Shown: positions 1 to 5,242 of the stretch, one piece after another
How the letters are laid out: the number at the start of each line of letters is the position of its first letter
Position numbering within the stretch: position 1 is the first letter of the stretch
Origin: an uncultured Planctomycetaceae bacterium
GTDB lineage: Bacteria; Planctomycetota; Planctomycetia; Planctomycetales; Planctomycetaceae
Assembly (NCBI GenBank): GCA_903823545.1
Contig: CAIJTL010000990.1
Coordinates: forward strand, 1-5,242
DNA: 5,242 nucleotides
Reading direction: 5' to 3'
Made by a program: the position numbers and the translations under genes
Notes under the pieces: generated by a model
Databases searched by the model: none
What the model was told of the DNA's origin: nothing
What the model saw: only the letters and a program-made list of their open reading frames with translations

Positions 1-201
1 CATGCGAGGAACGGGAAATCAAACAAACTGTTGAAGAAGGTTCCCAATCCACTTCCCCCCACCGAATTCGCTGACAAGTACGGCTGGAAGAACGATCCAG
101 AAAAAGCCACGCTTTTGAAACTGGATGAAAAACACAAGACGGACAATCGTGTCCGATACGAGAATGTCTTCCGACTCTGCGGCGTGCCGCAGTGGCCTTA
201 G
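1..201 (+). CDS. C-terminal end of an unidentified protein (5' end outside the window)
   Basis: The first reading frame is open from base 1 to a TAG at 199-201, giving 66 codons with no start codon, so this is the 3' end of a gene that begins left of the window. The composition is protein-like: a lysine-rich opening, then NPLPPTEFADKYGW, then a charged helix-like stretch (NDPEKATLLKLDEKHK), and finally RYENVFRLCGVPQWP at the C-terminus. No stop occurs in this frame while the other frames read poorly. I do not recognise the family and give no function. The gene runs convergent with the secreted protein gene at 358-885. The 156 bp between them contain only a weak 5-bp stem (218-222 with 228-232) without a T-run, so no clear terminator is visible. 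Confidence 0.6.
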   Translation, partial: HARNGKSNKLLKKVPNPLPPTEFADKYGWKNDPEKATLLKLDEKHKTDNRVRYENVFRLCGVPQWP

Positions 202-357
202 ACCCGATTCAGCTTTACCCAAGTTCATTGGGCATCGGTCACATCGCTCGCCGTGTGTCGGACAGGTGCACCTGGAAATGCAAATCAGCCCCGAGAGCCG
301 CTGGACGAGCATCGAGCTCGGATGGAAGAAATTGTCGACCGCGCAATGCGCCGCATT

Positions 358-885
358 TTACTTCGCGGAGTTCGATGCCGACGGTGGCGCGACGGGTGAT
401 CGTGACTGGGATGAAGCTTCCAACGGGGCTTTCTTCAGGAACTTCTTTAGCGGAATGTCGTAATACCTCGCCCCGGCCGTTGGACCCGACATTTGCGACC
501 GGCCGTCAACCGTCAGAGTGAAGATCCGAATCACGGCACGGTCAGCAAATTCCTTTCCGACCTCCACTTGACCAGTGAGTTTGCCGTCCTCGGTTGGCTT
601 CATCGTGATGGGCGTCTTCACGAGCTGTTTGCCAGTGCGATCCGGATTGCTGAAAGCCATCACGAAGACCGAATGAATGGGCTTGAGTCTCCCTTGATCA
701 GCAACTGTGAAGTAGACGGTCACCTTGTCGCCATCGGCGGCCTTCACTTCCCCGTCGTACTTCAATCTCCACTCATCTTTCGACGAACCAAGCTCAAACC
801 AGTGCGCCCAGCAGCGGCTCGTCAACAGGACAACTGCAATGATGGCTAGCACACCCGTCGCGAGGGGCAAGGATCGAAAACGCAT
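358..885 (-). CDS. small secreted protein of unknown function
   Basis: This 175-residue protein starts with a typical Sec signal peptide: basic residues (MRFR), a hydrophobic core at about residues 7-22 (including LAIIAVVLL), and a likely cleavage site after CWA at about residue 27. The cysteine is preceded by arginine, so it does not make a good lipobox and a lipoprotein is unlikely. The mature part (about 28-150) alternates short hydrophobic and charged stretches such as KVTVYFTVADQG, HSVFVMAFSNP and AVIRIFTLTVDG, which suggests a small beta-sandwich. The last 22 residues are Ser/Pro/Ala-rich and probably disordered. The start at 885 is supported by the signal peptide and by a GAGGT sequence on the minus strand at 895-899, about 9 nt upstream. 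I recognise no named domain or catalytic motif. It probably acts in the periplasm or cell envelope. It stands alone, convergent with the gene ending at 201. Confidence 0.8.
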   Translation of the reverse strand: MRFRSLPLATGVLAIIAVVLLTSRCWAHWFELGSSKDEWRLKYDGEVKAADGDKVTVYFTVADQGRLKPIHSVFVMAFSNPDRTGKQLVKTPITMKPTEDGKLTGQVEVGKEFADRAVIRIFTLTVDGRSQMSGPTAGARYYDIPLKKFLKKAPLEASSQSRSPVAPPSASNSAK

Positions 886-1472
886 GTCAGGTACACCTCA
901 TGAGATCACGGTCACCAATTCACAAGTCGGAAGGTCCGCTGTGCAAATCGCGAAGGATTGAAGCGGTCCACATCGATTCGGACAATATCAATCTGATTGG
1001 TGACAGCCCCAACCAGATCGACAATTCGCGAGCCCGCCACTTAGAAGCCAAGGCGTGGCGACGGAAAGCGGTTCTTTTTGTCGCGGCGTTTGAGGCGCTA
1101 TCGCTCCAGCGTGCCGAGCGCGTTCTGACCGTTCTCTAGGCATCAGGCGGCTACAAGTTCGAACGATTGGCACGCCGCCGCCAGTGGAGTGAATTGCCGC
1201 CACCGTCTTGCAACGCAAAAAGTCTCACCAGGGCTCGACCGAGCGAATGTGGCTATCGCTGCGTTGTCCCTTCTCTCCGTCGGAGTCCGTGCGTCGGTCA
1301 CATCGACCGACGACGCGTCCAACAGTCCGGAATTATTTCTGTGCCGTCGTTCGTTCGCACTGTCCCTGTCTAGTGTTGATACCACTTCGACAGTCAACTT
1401 CTTGATTCGGGCGAGTTTGGCCTGAAGGAGTTGCTCATTGAATCCATCTGGCCCACCTTTCCAACCTACTAA
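886..1472. other. gene-free stretch between the secreted protein gene and the aldolase fragment
   Basis: No reading frame here has a convincing start, ribosome site and protein-like composition together. The left edge must carry the promoter of the minus-strand gene at 358-885, but I could not pick a -35/-10 pair. A perfect 8-bp inverted repeat lies at 1292-1312. On the minus strand about 1340-1475 reads as a helix-like peptide containing FNEQLLQAKLARIKKL and VEVVSTLDRD, in a frame that stays open for over 100 codons. This may be a decayed coding remnant, but it has no start site or recognisable family. The rest looks like decayed intergenic DNA. Confidence 0.4.
1292..1312. repeat. perfect 8-bp inverted repeat
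   Basis: CGTCGGTC at 1292-1299 is followed by a 5-nt loop (ACATC) and the exact reverse complement GACCGACG at 1305-1312. It lies in gene-free DNA about 200 bp beyond the stop of the truncated aldolase copy and has no adjacent T-run. A rho-independent terminator is therefore unlikely. It could be a protein-binding site or a chance palindrome in GC-rich DNA. Confidence 0.45.
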
Positions 1473-1731
1473 CGAAGTGGCGTCCCCGGGAACTTCCCCT
1501 GTTCCAGATTCGTCAGCGTTTGAGGAGCTGGGTGAAGGACTGCTCCAGTGACTCGCGGAGCAAGGCACTGTCGTTGGAATAGACTACGAACCGGGAGCCT
1601 TGTTTGATCGTTCGTTCTATTTGCTCGCGTTTGCCGAACCAGCTAACGGCGGTGACGTGCGAGCGATTGGCGACATCAATAATCCGATGGATCATCGCGA
1701 TGAGGTCCAGGTGGTCGTCTTTGTTGGGGAC
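1473..1731. repeat. direct repeat, copy 1 (aldolase 3' end plus downstream DNA)
   Basis: This block is a direct repeat of 3051-3309, in the same orientation and without gaps. Over the 219 bp of coding part I count about 34 mismatches by eye, or roughly 84% identity. The 40 bp beyond the stop codon match at about 28 of 40 positions. Similarity stops abruptly near 1731, just before the inverted repeats at 1741-1821. The two copies bracket the fic gene. Confidence 0.85.
1513..1731 (-). pseudogene. truncated HpcH/HpaI aldolase (C-terminal 72 residues only)
   Basis: Read on the minus strand, this frame gives 72 residues that align without gaps to residues 189-260 of the intact aldolase at 3091-3873, with 57 identical (79%). 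The shared part includes NRSH, SWFGKREQ, ERTIKQGSRFVVYSND and ALLRESLEQSFTQL, and both end at a TGA in the same place. The fragment lacks the catalytic His, the substrate Arg and both metal-binding acidic residues, so it cannot be an active aldolase. Upstream of about 1731 the frame stays open to 1842, but that peptide (rich in Arg, reading through the palindromes) has no aldolase similarity. The fragment is best read as the remains of a duplicated gene whose 5' part was lost in the rearrangement that placed the palindromes and fic here. Confidence 0.85.
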
Positions 1732-1757
1732 GAATGAAGCGCGACTTGTCTTCGGGA

Positions 1758-1782
1758 GCGACACGTCACGGGGACGTGTCGC
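1758..1782. promoter_or_regulatory. perfect 10-bp inverted repeat upstream of fic (IR1)
   Basis: GCGACACGTC at 1758-1767, a 5-nt spacer, then the exact reverse complement GACGTGTCGC at 1773-1782. A degenerate extra half-unit, GCGACTTGTC, lies at 1741-1750. The centre is about 40 bp from the centre of the second repeat (IR2), close to four helical turns, as expected for paired operators on one face of DNA. No T-run follows, so a terminator is less likely. Alternatively it belongs to an interspersed repeat family. The structure is seen in the sequence; the role is inferred. Confidence 0.6.
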
Positions 1783-1798
1783 CAAAACCGAACACCGG

Positions 1799-1821
1799 CG
1801 ACACGTTTTGTAGACGTGTCG
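1799..1821. promoter_or_regulatory. second inverted repeat just before the fic start (IR2)
   Basis: CGACACGT at 1799-1806 and ACGTGTCG at 1814-1821 are exact reverse complements around a 7-nt loop. The stem can extend outward with G-T pairs and one C-G pair to about 11 bp (1796-1824). It shares the octamer CGACACGT with IR1, so the octamer occurs four times within 64 bp, twice on each strand. Its right edge is 24 nt before the fic ATG. A protein bound here would block transcription or translation of fic, or an RNA hairpin would sit in its leader. Confidence 0.6.
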
Positions 1822-1845
1822 TTGCCGACGACGTAAGCTCACAGC

Positions 1846-2982
1846 ATGAAAAGCAAATCACAACCACAGACGAAATCACAAGTTGCATGGCGAGCTGACT
1901 CGCCGTTTAACGATTTGCCATTGTTGCCTCCCAATACCGACTTGGAAACCAAAGCGATTCTGAAGCAGTGCATTCCAGCACGGGCTGCGCTGGCTGAACT
2001 GAAACAAGCGGCGGAACGGATTCCCAATCAGGGAACGCTCATCAACACGATGCCGCTTCTGGAGGCACAGGCAAGTTCGGAGATTGAGAACATCGTCACG
2101 ACCTCCGACCGGTTGTTCCAGTACCGGCACGATGCCGAAGCGGCTGACCCGGCAACCAAGGAAGCCTTGCGATACTTTCAATCGTTGTTCGACGGATACC
2201 GCTCACTGACACGACGCCCGTTGAGCACTCGGACGGCCGAGCAAGTTTGCACGATCATCAAAGGGATCGAAATGACGATCCGCCGAGTTCCGGGAACGGC
2301 ACTGGCAAGAAACACGGGGGAGATCGTTTACACGCCACCCGAAGGCAAAAACCGGCTGCGAAACCTGCTGGCGAATTGGGAGAAGTTCCTCCACGAAACC
2401 AAGGACTTGGACCCGCTCATCCGCATGGCAGTCGGCCATTATCAGTTTGAAGCCATCCATCCTTTCACCGATGGCAACGGACGAACGGGCCGAGTGCTCA
2501 ACAGCCTGTTCTTGATCCAGGAGAATCTGCTGACGCTGCCGATTCTCTATCTCAGCCGATACATCATTCAGCACAAGGCGGACTACTATCGGTTATTGCT
2601 CAACGTCACGCGTGAAGAGGCTTGGGAAGAGTGGGTGCTTTACATTTTGAAGGGGGTTGAAGAGACGGCCCTGTGGACGACGGCGAAGATTGGCACGATT
2701 CGGTCACTGTCGGATCACACGGTCGAATACGTCCGCAAGAAACTGCCGAAGGTCTACAGCCTCGAATTGATCAACGTGATTTTTGAACGGCCTTATTGCC
2801 GCATCCAAAATCTTGTCGAAGCGAAAATCGCGGAACGTCAGGCCGCATCACGCTACCTGAAACAACTCGCCGAGATTGGCGTACTAGAAGAGCAAACGCT
2901 GGGACGCGAGAAGCTCTTTCTCCATCCGAAGTTTCTCAAGCTGCTGATCCGGGAAAGCAACACGTTTGTGGAATACTCCTGA
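1846..2982 (+). CDS. fic: class II Fic family protein (probable AMP-transferase) with C-terminal winged helix
   Basis: This 378-residue protein carries the complete Fic active-site motif [12 protein letters not shown] at residues 205-216. His205 is the expected catalytic base, and the Asp/Asn/Gly/Arg loop binds the nucleotide phosphates. Fic enzymes usually transfer AMP from ATP to Ser, Thr or Tyr side chains of target proteins. An inhibitory motif of the (S/T)xxxE(G/N) type, S77-SEI-E81-N82, lies N-terminal to the core. This defines class II, where the glutamate blocks productive ATP binding. The target-docking flap is probably around residues 146-165 (VPG...[10 protein letters not shown]). 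Residues about 300-365 look like a winged helix ([14 protein letters not shown], then [16 protein letters not shown]). The length and order resemble the SoFic group of about 370 residues. No strong Shine-Dalgarno sequence precedes the ATG. No antitoxin gene is adjacent, consistent with inhibition in cis. The gene sits between two copies of an aldolase 3' end. The protein target is unknown. Confidence 0.93.
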   Translation: MKSKSQPQTKSQVAWRADSPFNDLPLLPPNTDLETKAILKQCIPARAALAELKQAAERIPNQGTLINTMPLLEAQASSEIENIVTTSDRLFQYRHDAEAADPATKEALRYFQSLFDGYRSLTRRPLSTRTAEQVCTIIKGIEMTIRRVPGTALARNTGEIVYTPPEGKNRLRNLLANWEKFLHETKDLDPLIRMAVGHYQFEAIHPFTDGNGRTGRVLNSLFLIQENLLTLPILYLSRYIIQHKADYYRLLLNVTREEAWEEWVLYILKGVEETALWTTAKIGTIRSLSDHTVEYVRKKLPKVYSLELINVIFERPYCRIQNLVEAKIAERQAASRYLKQLAEIGVLEEQTLGREKLFLHPKFLKLLIRESNTFVEYS

Positions 2983-3013
2983 ACGAAGCAGGAACCAGAG
3001 CCAAACACATCGG

Positions 3014-3040
3014 CCCCGCGCTCGCCTCCGCTGGCTGGGG
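3014..3040. terminator. GC-rich hairpin between the convergent fic and aldolase genes
   Basis: CCCCG at 3014-3018 can pair with TGGGG at 3036-3040 (one G-T pair). After a bulged C, GCT pairs with GGC, and a GC/GC pair closes a 4-nt loop (CTCC). The hairpin lies 31 bp after the fic stop and 51 bp after the aldolase stop on the other strand, a fitting place for a two-way transcription barrier. No T-run follows on either side, so it is not a classical intrinsic terminator. It may equally be one copy of a dispersed palindromic repeat. Confidence 0.4.
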
Positions 3041-3050
3041 AGTCGCTGAA

Positions 3051-3309
3051 GGGAGTCGCATCCACAGGAACTCGCCCTGCTCCTGTTTCATCAGCGTTTT
3101 CGGAGCTGCGTGAAGGACTGCTCCAGCGACTCGCGGAGCAAGGCACCGTCGTTGGAATAGACTACGAACCGGGAACCCTGTTTGATCGTGCGTTCCATTT
3201 GTTCGCGTTTGCCGAACCAGCTTCCGGCGGCGATGTGGGAGCGGTTGCCGATGTCGATGATCTTTTGAATGATCGCGATGAGGTCGGGATGGTCGTACTC
3301 GTTTGGGAT
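3051..3309. repeat. direct repeat, copy 2 (3' end of the intact aldolase gene)
   Basis: This is the partner of 1473-1731, in the same orientation. It comprises the last 72 codons and stop of the intact aldolase plus 40 bp beyond the stop. The mismatches are unevenly spread: about 10 in the 130 bp nearest the stop codon and about 24 in the remaining 89 bp. Confidence 0.85.
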
Positions 3310-3873
3310 TCCCATGTTCGTGGTCATGTCGTTGGGGCCGACAAACAGTGCGTGGACGCCGGGAATTGTGCAGATCTTTTCGAGGTTCTCGACCGCGAGG
3401 ACTGATTCAATCATCGGAACGAAGACGGTGTTCTCGCAGCGTTCTTCAAGGACGTATTTACGAGTCTTTTCGCTCGGCCATTTTCCTTCGGCCAAGACAC
3501 GGTCCAACGCTCGACCTTTGAGTGGCCGGTAGATTGCGGCCGCGGCGAGTCGGCGAGCGTGTTCGACATCTTCGACATAGGGGACCACGACGCCATCAAA
3601 CGTGTCGCATACTTTCGACACATCGTCCGGCTCGCGGCTGTGAGTCCGTGCCAAGCAGGCGATCCCTTTGGCCGCCAGCGCATATCGCACCGGAAGGAAC
3701 TCCGCCAAGTCGAGCGCGTTGTGTTCCGCAGTGACAATTACAAAGTCGAGTGCGTTGTCCGGCAGGATATCCACAACTGCGGGATTGACCGTGTATTGAA
3801 AGAACGTGCCGTAGACCGTCTGGCCTCGCTGCATCTTGTCCTTCAACGCTTTCCCAAGCATCGGTGTTGGCAT
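3091..3873 (-). CDS. HpcH/HpaI-type aldolase/citrate lyase family protein
   Basis: This 260-residue protein has the expected length and landmarks of the HpcH/HpaI (class II pyruvate-type) aldolases, cytosolic TIM-barrel enzymes that cleave or form 2-oxo-acid aldols using a divalent metal. By analogy with HpaI, Glu50-His51 (VTAEH) holds the catalytic histidine and Arg76 (LARTHSR) the substrate-binding arginine. Glu155 (PMIES) and Asp182 (FVGPND) are the two metal ligands. VVVPYVEDVEHARRLAAAA (95-113) and RPLKGRAL (116-123) match further family blocks. The start is well supported by AAGGAG on the minus strand at 3881-3886, 7 nt before the ATG. The exact substrate cannot be read from the sequence; a sugar-acid-derived 2-keto-3-deoxy acid is a family-based guess. 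It has no operon partner in the window and is convergent with fic. Its 3' end exists as a second, truncated copy at 1513-1731. Confidence 0.9.
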   Translation of the reverse strand: MPTPMLGKALKDKMQRGQTVYGTFFQYTVNPAVVDILPDNALDFVIVTAEHNALDLAEFLPVRYALAAKGIACLARTHSREPDDVSKVCDTFDGVVVPYVEDVEHARRLAAAAIYRPLKGRALDRVLAEGKWPSEKTRKYVLEERCENTVFVPMIESVLAVENLEKICTIPGVHALFVGPNDMTTNMGIPNEYDHPDLIAIIQKIIDIGNRSHIAAGSWFGKREQMERTIKQGSRFVVYSNDGALLRESLEQSFTQLRKR

Positions 3874-3880
3874 GAATGTG

Positions 3881-3886
3881 CTCCTT
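3881..3886 (-). promoter_or_regulatory. Shine-Dalgarno site of the aldolase gene
   Basis: CTCCTT on the plus strand reads AAGGAG on the minus strand, with 7 nt to the ATG ending at 3873. It is the clearest ribosome site for an intact gene in the window and fixes that start. Confidence 0.75.
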
Positions 3887-3887
3887 G

Positions 3888-4111
3888 GTGTGTCAGATAC
3901 TGAGGCACTCCGCTGTCAGTTGCAGACCGCAAACATCAGTCGTAGGACGGTATCGCACGGTTCAGCGAAACGAAACCAATAATCGGCCTTGCTTTTGTAA
4001 ACACAGAGTCATCGCGAGACAGAACATGTAAAGCCGTGAGATTGGGTTGGGAGGAAAACTCATACGGGCATACGCACCAACTTAAGGGAGAAATGGTGTA
4101 GGCAGAAAAGT
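3888..4111. other. gene-free stretch upstream of the aldolase and the IS remnant
   Basis: It must hold the promoter of the minus-strand aldolase gene, but I could not identify a convincing -35/-10 pair. From about 4074 a short imperfect stem (CACCA at 4075-4079 and TGGTG at 4094-4098) and CTTAAG appear. These may belong to the left end of the IS4-like element. No matching inverted end was found to the right, so the IS boundary is not defined. Confidence 0.3.
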
Positions 4112-4113
4112 GA

Positions 4114-4169
4114 GAAGCTCCTAATTCGGAACGGGGTATCTCACGACACATTCGAGAAGTAGGAGCTTC
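4114..4169 (+). promoter_or_regulatory. inverted repeat that can hide the transposase ribosome site
   Basis: GAAGCTCCTA at 4114-4123 is the exact reverse complement of TAGGAGCTTC at 4160-4169. The pairing continues imperfectly inward (ATTCG against CGAGAAG). The right arm contains AGGAG at 4161-4165, placed 7 nt before the ATG at 4173, so the paired form would bury the ribosome-binding site. Leaders of IS10 and IS50 are known to form such hairpins on transcripts that read in from outside, keeping transposase low. A promoter inside the loop, between the arms, would give a transcript free of the hairpin, but none is evident by eye. Confidence 0.65.
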
Positions 4170-4172
4170 CCT

Positions 4173-4591
4173 ATGAGCATGGTCGTGAAGGTGGCGTCGC
4201 TGCTCAAGAAGGTTTTGGGTGCCGAGACTGAGGAGCTGGCTCAGGCGCATGGGCTGATTCAACGCAAGCGCAAATTTACGGGCCAGAGCTTGTTGCGGAT
4301 GTTGGTGGGCACCTTGTTGAAGAAGTCGGACGCGAAGTATGCCGATTGGGTGCTCACGGCGGCTCAGATGGGAGTCAGGGTGTCGGCGACAGCGGTCGAA
4401 AAGCGGTTCGCGCAGCGGTTGGTCGTTCTTTTTAAGAGAGGCATTGAACGTAGCGCTCGGTCAAATGCTTGCGGCGGATGCGGTCTCGACGAAATTGCAG
4501 GATCGACTCACAGGACTGTTTAGAAATCGCCGACGACCCGCAATCCGCTTTGGAGCAGTTCACCGCAATCACAGAAAAGTTGGCAGGTTAA
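4173..4591 (+). pseudogene. broken IS4-family transposase (N-terminal part and possible C-terminal tail)
   Basis: From the ATG at 4173 the frame reads like the N-terminal part of IS4-family DDE transposases: LAQAHGLIQRKRKFTGQSLL, a tryptophan-containing helix (KYADWVLTAAQMGV), then VSATAVEKRFAQRLVV. At the run of five T at 4429-4433 the similarity moves to the next frame (FLREALNVALGQMLAADAV, KLQDRLTGLF). One T fewer would restore VVLLREAL. The expected next block, with the first catalytic Asp (a D-S/T-T stretch), is missing. Instead, about 4517-4591 in the third frame reads CLEIADDPQSALEQFTAITE and stops at TAA, like a protein C-terminus. The simplest reading is a frameshift plus loss of the whole catalytic core. 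No functional transposase can be made. The frame from 4339 stays open to 4854, but beyond about 4520 it shows no transposase similarity. Confidence 0.7.
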
Positions 4592-5090
4592 TTCGTCGAT
4601 CGTTCTGCGAACGTAACAGGGCTCAGTCTGGCATCGTCTCAACAATTCTACGCTTGTCTGCGGGCAGCATTGTGACGCGACTGCTCGTAAGTTCGATTGG
4701 CCTTTCGAGCGTTGTCCTCAATGTGCTTGCGACGATCGACCGTCCGCATATTGCGTTGGTGGGGGTATTCAATGCGAACCGACAGAAACTCAACGTCCCT
4801 TCAGTTGTCCTAAATCGGTCACAACGAGGAACGAAGTTAGGTAGCGGTACTTGAACAACGAAGGCGAGGGGGCTGGTTAAGATTCCTGGCCGGAAGTTTT
4901 GGCCCCGCTCCCGTTATCAAACGCCTCCTACATACCGTATGCAGCTCTCTGACCCCCAAAACAACGTTTTACGATTCCACAACACACAACTCTGTGTCCG
5001 CAAAGGCGACGAGAAACAGCATTCCGCCCGAAACGGCTTCGATTAGAAGTCACATTCTGATCACATCCTGCTCAGGGCGAACGCTCTACT
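4592..5090. other. gene-free stretch right of the IS remnant
   Basis: I see no supported gene in these 499 bp. Both strands are open in places. On the minus strand 4648-4800 reads a charged peptide (containing RIEYPHQRNM and RKHIEDNARKANRTYEQSRH) ending at a stop, but with no good start or ribosome site. The plus strand frame over the same bases is hydrophobic, as expected for its mirror. A perfect 11-bp palindrome, CATACCGTATG, lies at 4931-4941. The right end of the IS element might be in this stretch, but no inverted match to its left flank was found. Confidence 0.35.
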
Positions 5091-5238
5091 TCACACTTTG
5101 GTGGCGGTCTCTTTCACCCAATCGGATTCGGACTTACGTCTCATGGCGACCAGTGTGAGGGGCTCACCGTTCGTTGAACGATTCGGCGAGATTCTTCATT
5201 GAAGCGGTCACATCAGCCCGAAATCGCTTAGCCATCAT
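5091..5238 (-). pseudogene. short frameshifted gene remnant of unknown function
   Basis: On the minus strand MMAKRFRADVTASMKNLAES starts at 5238 and continues for four residues to a TGA at 5164-5166. Immediately overlapping it, the next frame continues from 5165 as EPLTLVAMRRKSESDWVKET and ends in ATKV and a TGA at 5091-5093. Together they read like one protein of about 48 residues broken by a single extra base near 5166-5170. The frame is also open upstream to the window edge, so the true start could lie outside. I do not recognise the family. Two independent overlapping small genes would be the alternative. GAGCC-type sequence but no clear ribosome site precedes the second part. Confidence 0.35.
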
Positions 5239-5242
5239 TGAC

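Noticed and set aside
218..232. Stem CCCAA/TTGGG after the first gene as a terminator
   Set aside because: It has only five base pairs and no following T-run, so it is too weak to call.
125..521. Two plus-strand reading frames of about 110 codons overlapping the end of the first gene and the secreted protein gene
   Set aside because: They lie opposite the signal-peptide protein or across the end of the partial gene, their peptides are Arg/Ser/Pro-rich without domain character, and neither has a ribosome site.
493..849. 118-codon plus-strand frame inside the secreted protein gene
   Set aside because: It is antisense to a gene with a clear signal peptide and start site, and its peptide looks like a mirror frame.
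1732..1842. N-terminal extension of the truncated aldolase frame (start at 1842)
   Set aside because: The added residues read through the palindromes, are Arg-rich, and bear no similarity to the intact aldolase.
3199..3903. Several plus-strand frames inside the aldolase gene
   Set aside because: The minus strand carries all catalytic residues of the aldolase family; these frames are mirrors of it.
4648..4800. Charged minus-strand peptide as a small gene
   Set aside because: The only internal ATG leaves 33 residues and has no ribosome site; no family is recognisable, so it is mentioned only in the gene-free stretch.
4522..4854. Continuation of the 171-codon plus-strand frame past the transposase fragment as a real gene
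   Set aside because: Transposase similarity ends near 4520. The rest is a hydrophobic peptide that mirrors a charged minus-strand frame, with no start site of its own.
1..5242. CRISPR array, tRNA, rRNA or retron-like structure
   Set aside because: No regularly spaced direct repeats, no cloverleaf or CCA end, no rRNA-like sequence and no reverse transcriptase frame were seen on either strand.

Overview
The window looks like a piece of a planctomycete-type bacterial chromosome. The GC content is moderate (about 55% by eye), genes are loosely spaced, one gene is a small orphan secreted protein, and there are several decayed gene and IS fragments. This assignment is an inference; no rRNA or other taxonomic marker is present. 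Only three complete genes are convincing.

Layout. Positions 1-201 (+) hold the last 66 codons of a gene that enters from the left. Positions 358-885 (-) encode a small exported, beta-rich protein of unknown function, convergent with that gene. Positions 886-1472 have no convincing gene. Positions 1473-1731 are a truncated second copy of the 3' end of an HpcH/HpaI-type aldolase gene plus about 40 bp downstream of it. Positions 1741-1821 carry two strong inverted repeats sharing the octamer CGACACGT. They lie immediately before a complete class II Fic protein gene (1846-2982, +), which has an intact catalytic motif, an intact inhibitory glutamate motif and a probable C-terminal winged helix. 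The full-length aldolase gene (3091-3873, -) follows, convergent with fic and separated from it by 108 bp containing a GC-rich hairpin. The fic gene is thus bracketed by two direct copies of the aldolase 3' end.

Positions 3888-4110 are empty. Positions 4112-4591 hold a broken IS4-family transposase. Its start region forms a hairpin that would bury the Shine-Dalgarno sequence, a layout known from IS10/IS50 leaders. The reading frame breaks at a T-run, and the element then appears to jump to a short C-terminal-like tail. Positions 4592-5090 show no supported gene. At 5091-5238 (-) two overlapping frames together read like one short frameshifted protein that runs towards or beyond the right edge.

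There is no obvious multi-gene operon. The clearest biological story is a stand-alone Fic AMP-transferase gene sitting at a rearrangement point inside a partly duplicated aldolase locus, with palindromes that could be its operators or an interspersed repeat. I do not see proof of a new defence or other multi-component system. The fic and palindrome unit and the hairpin-controlled IS remnant are the parts most worth a second look.
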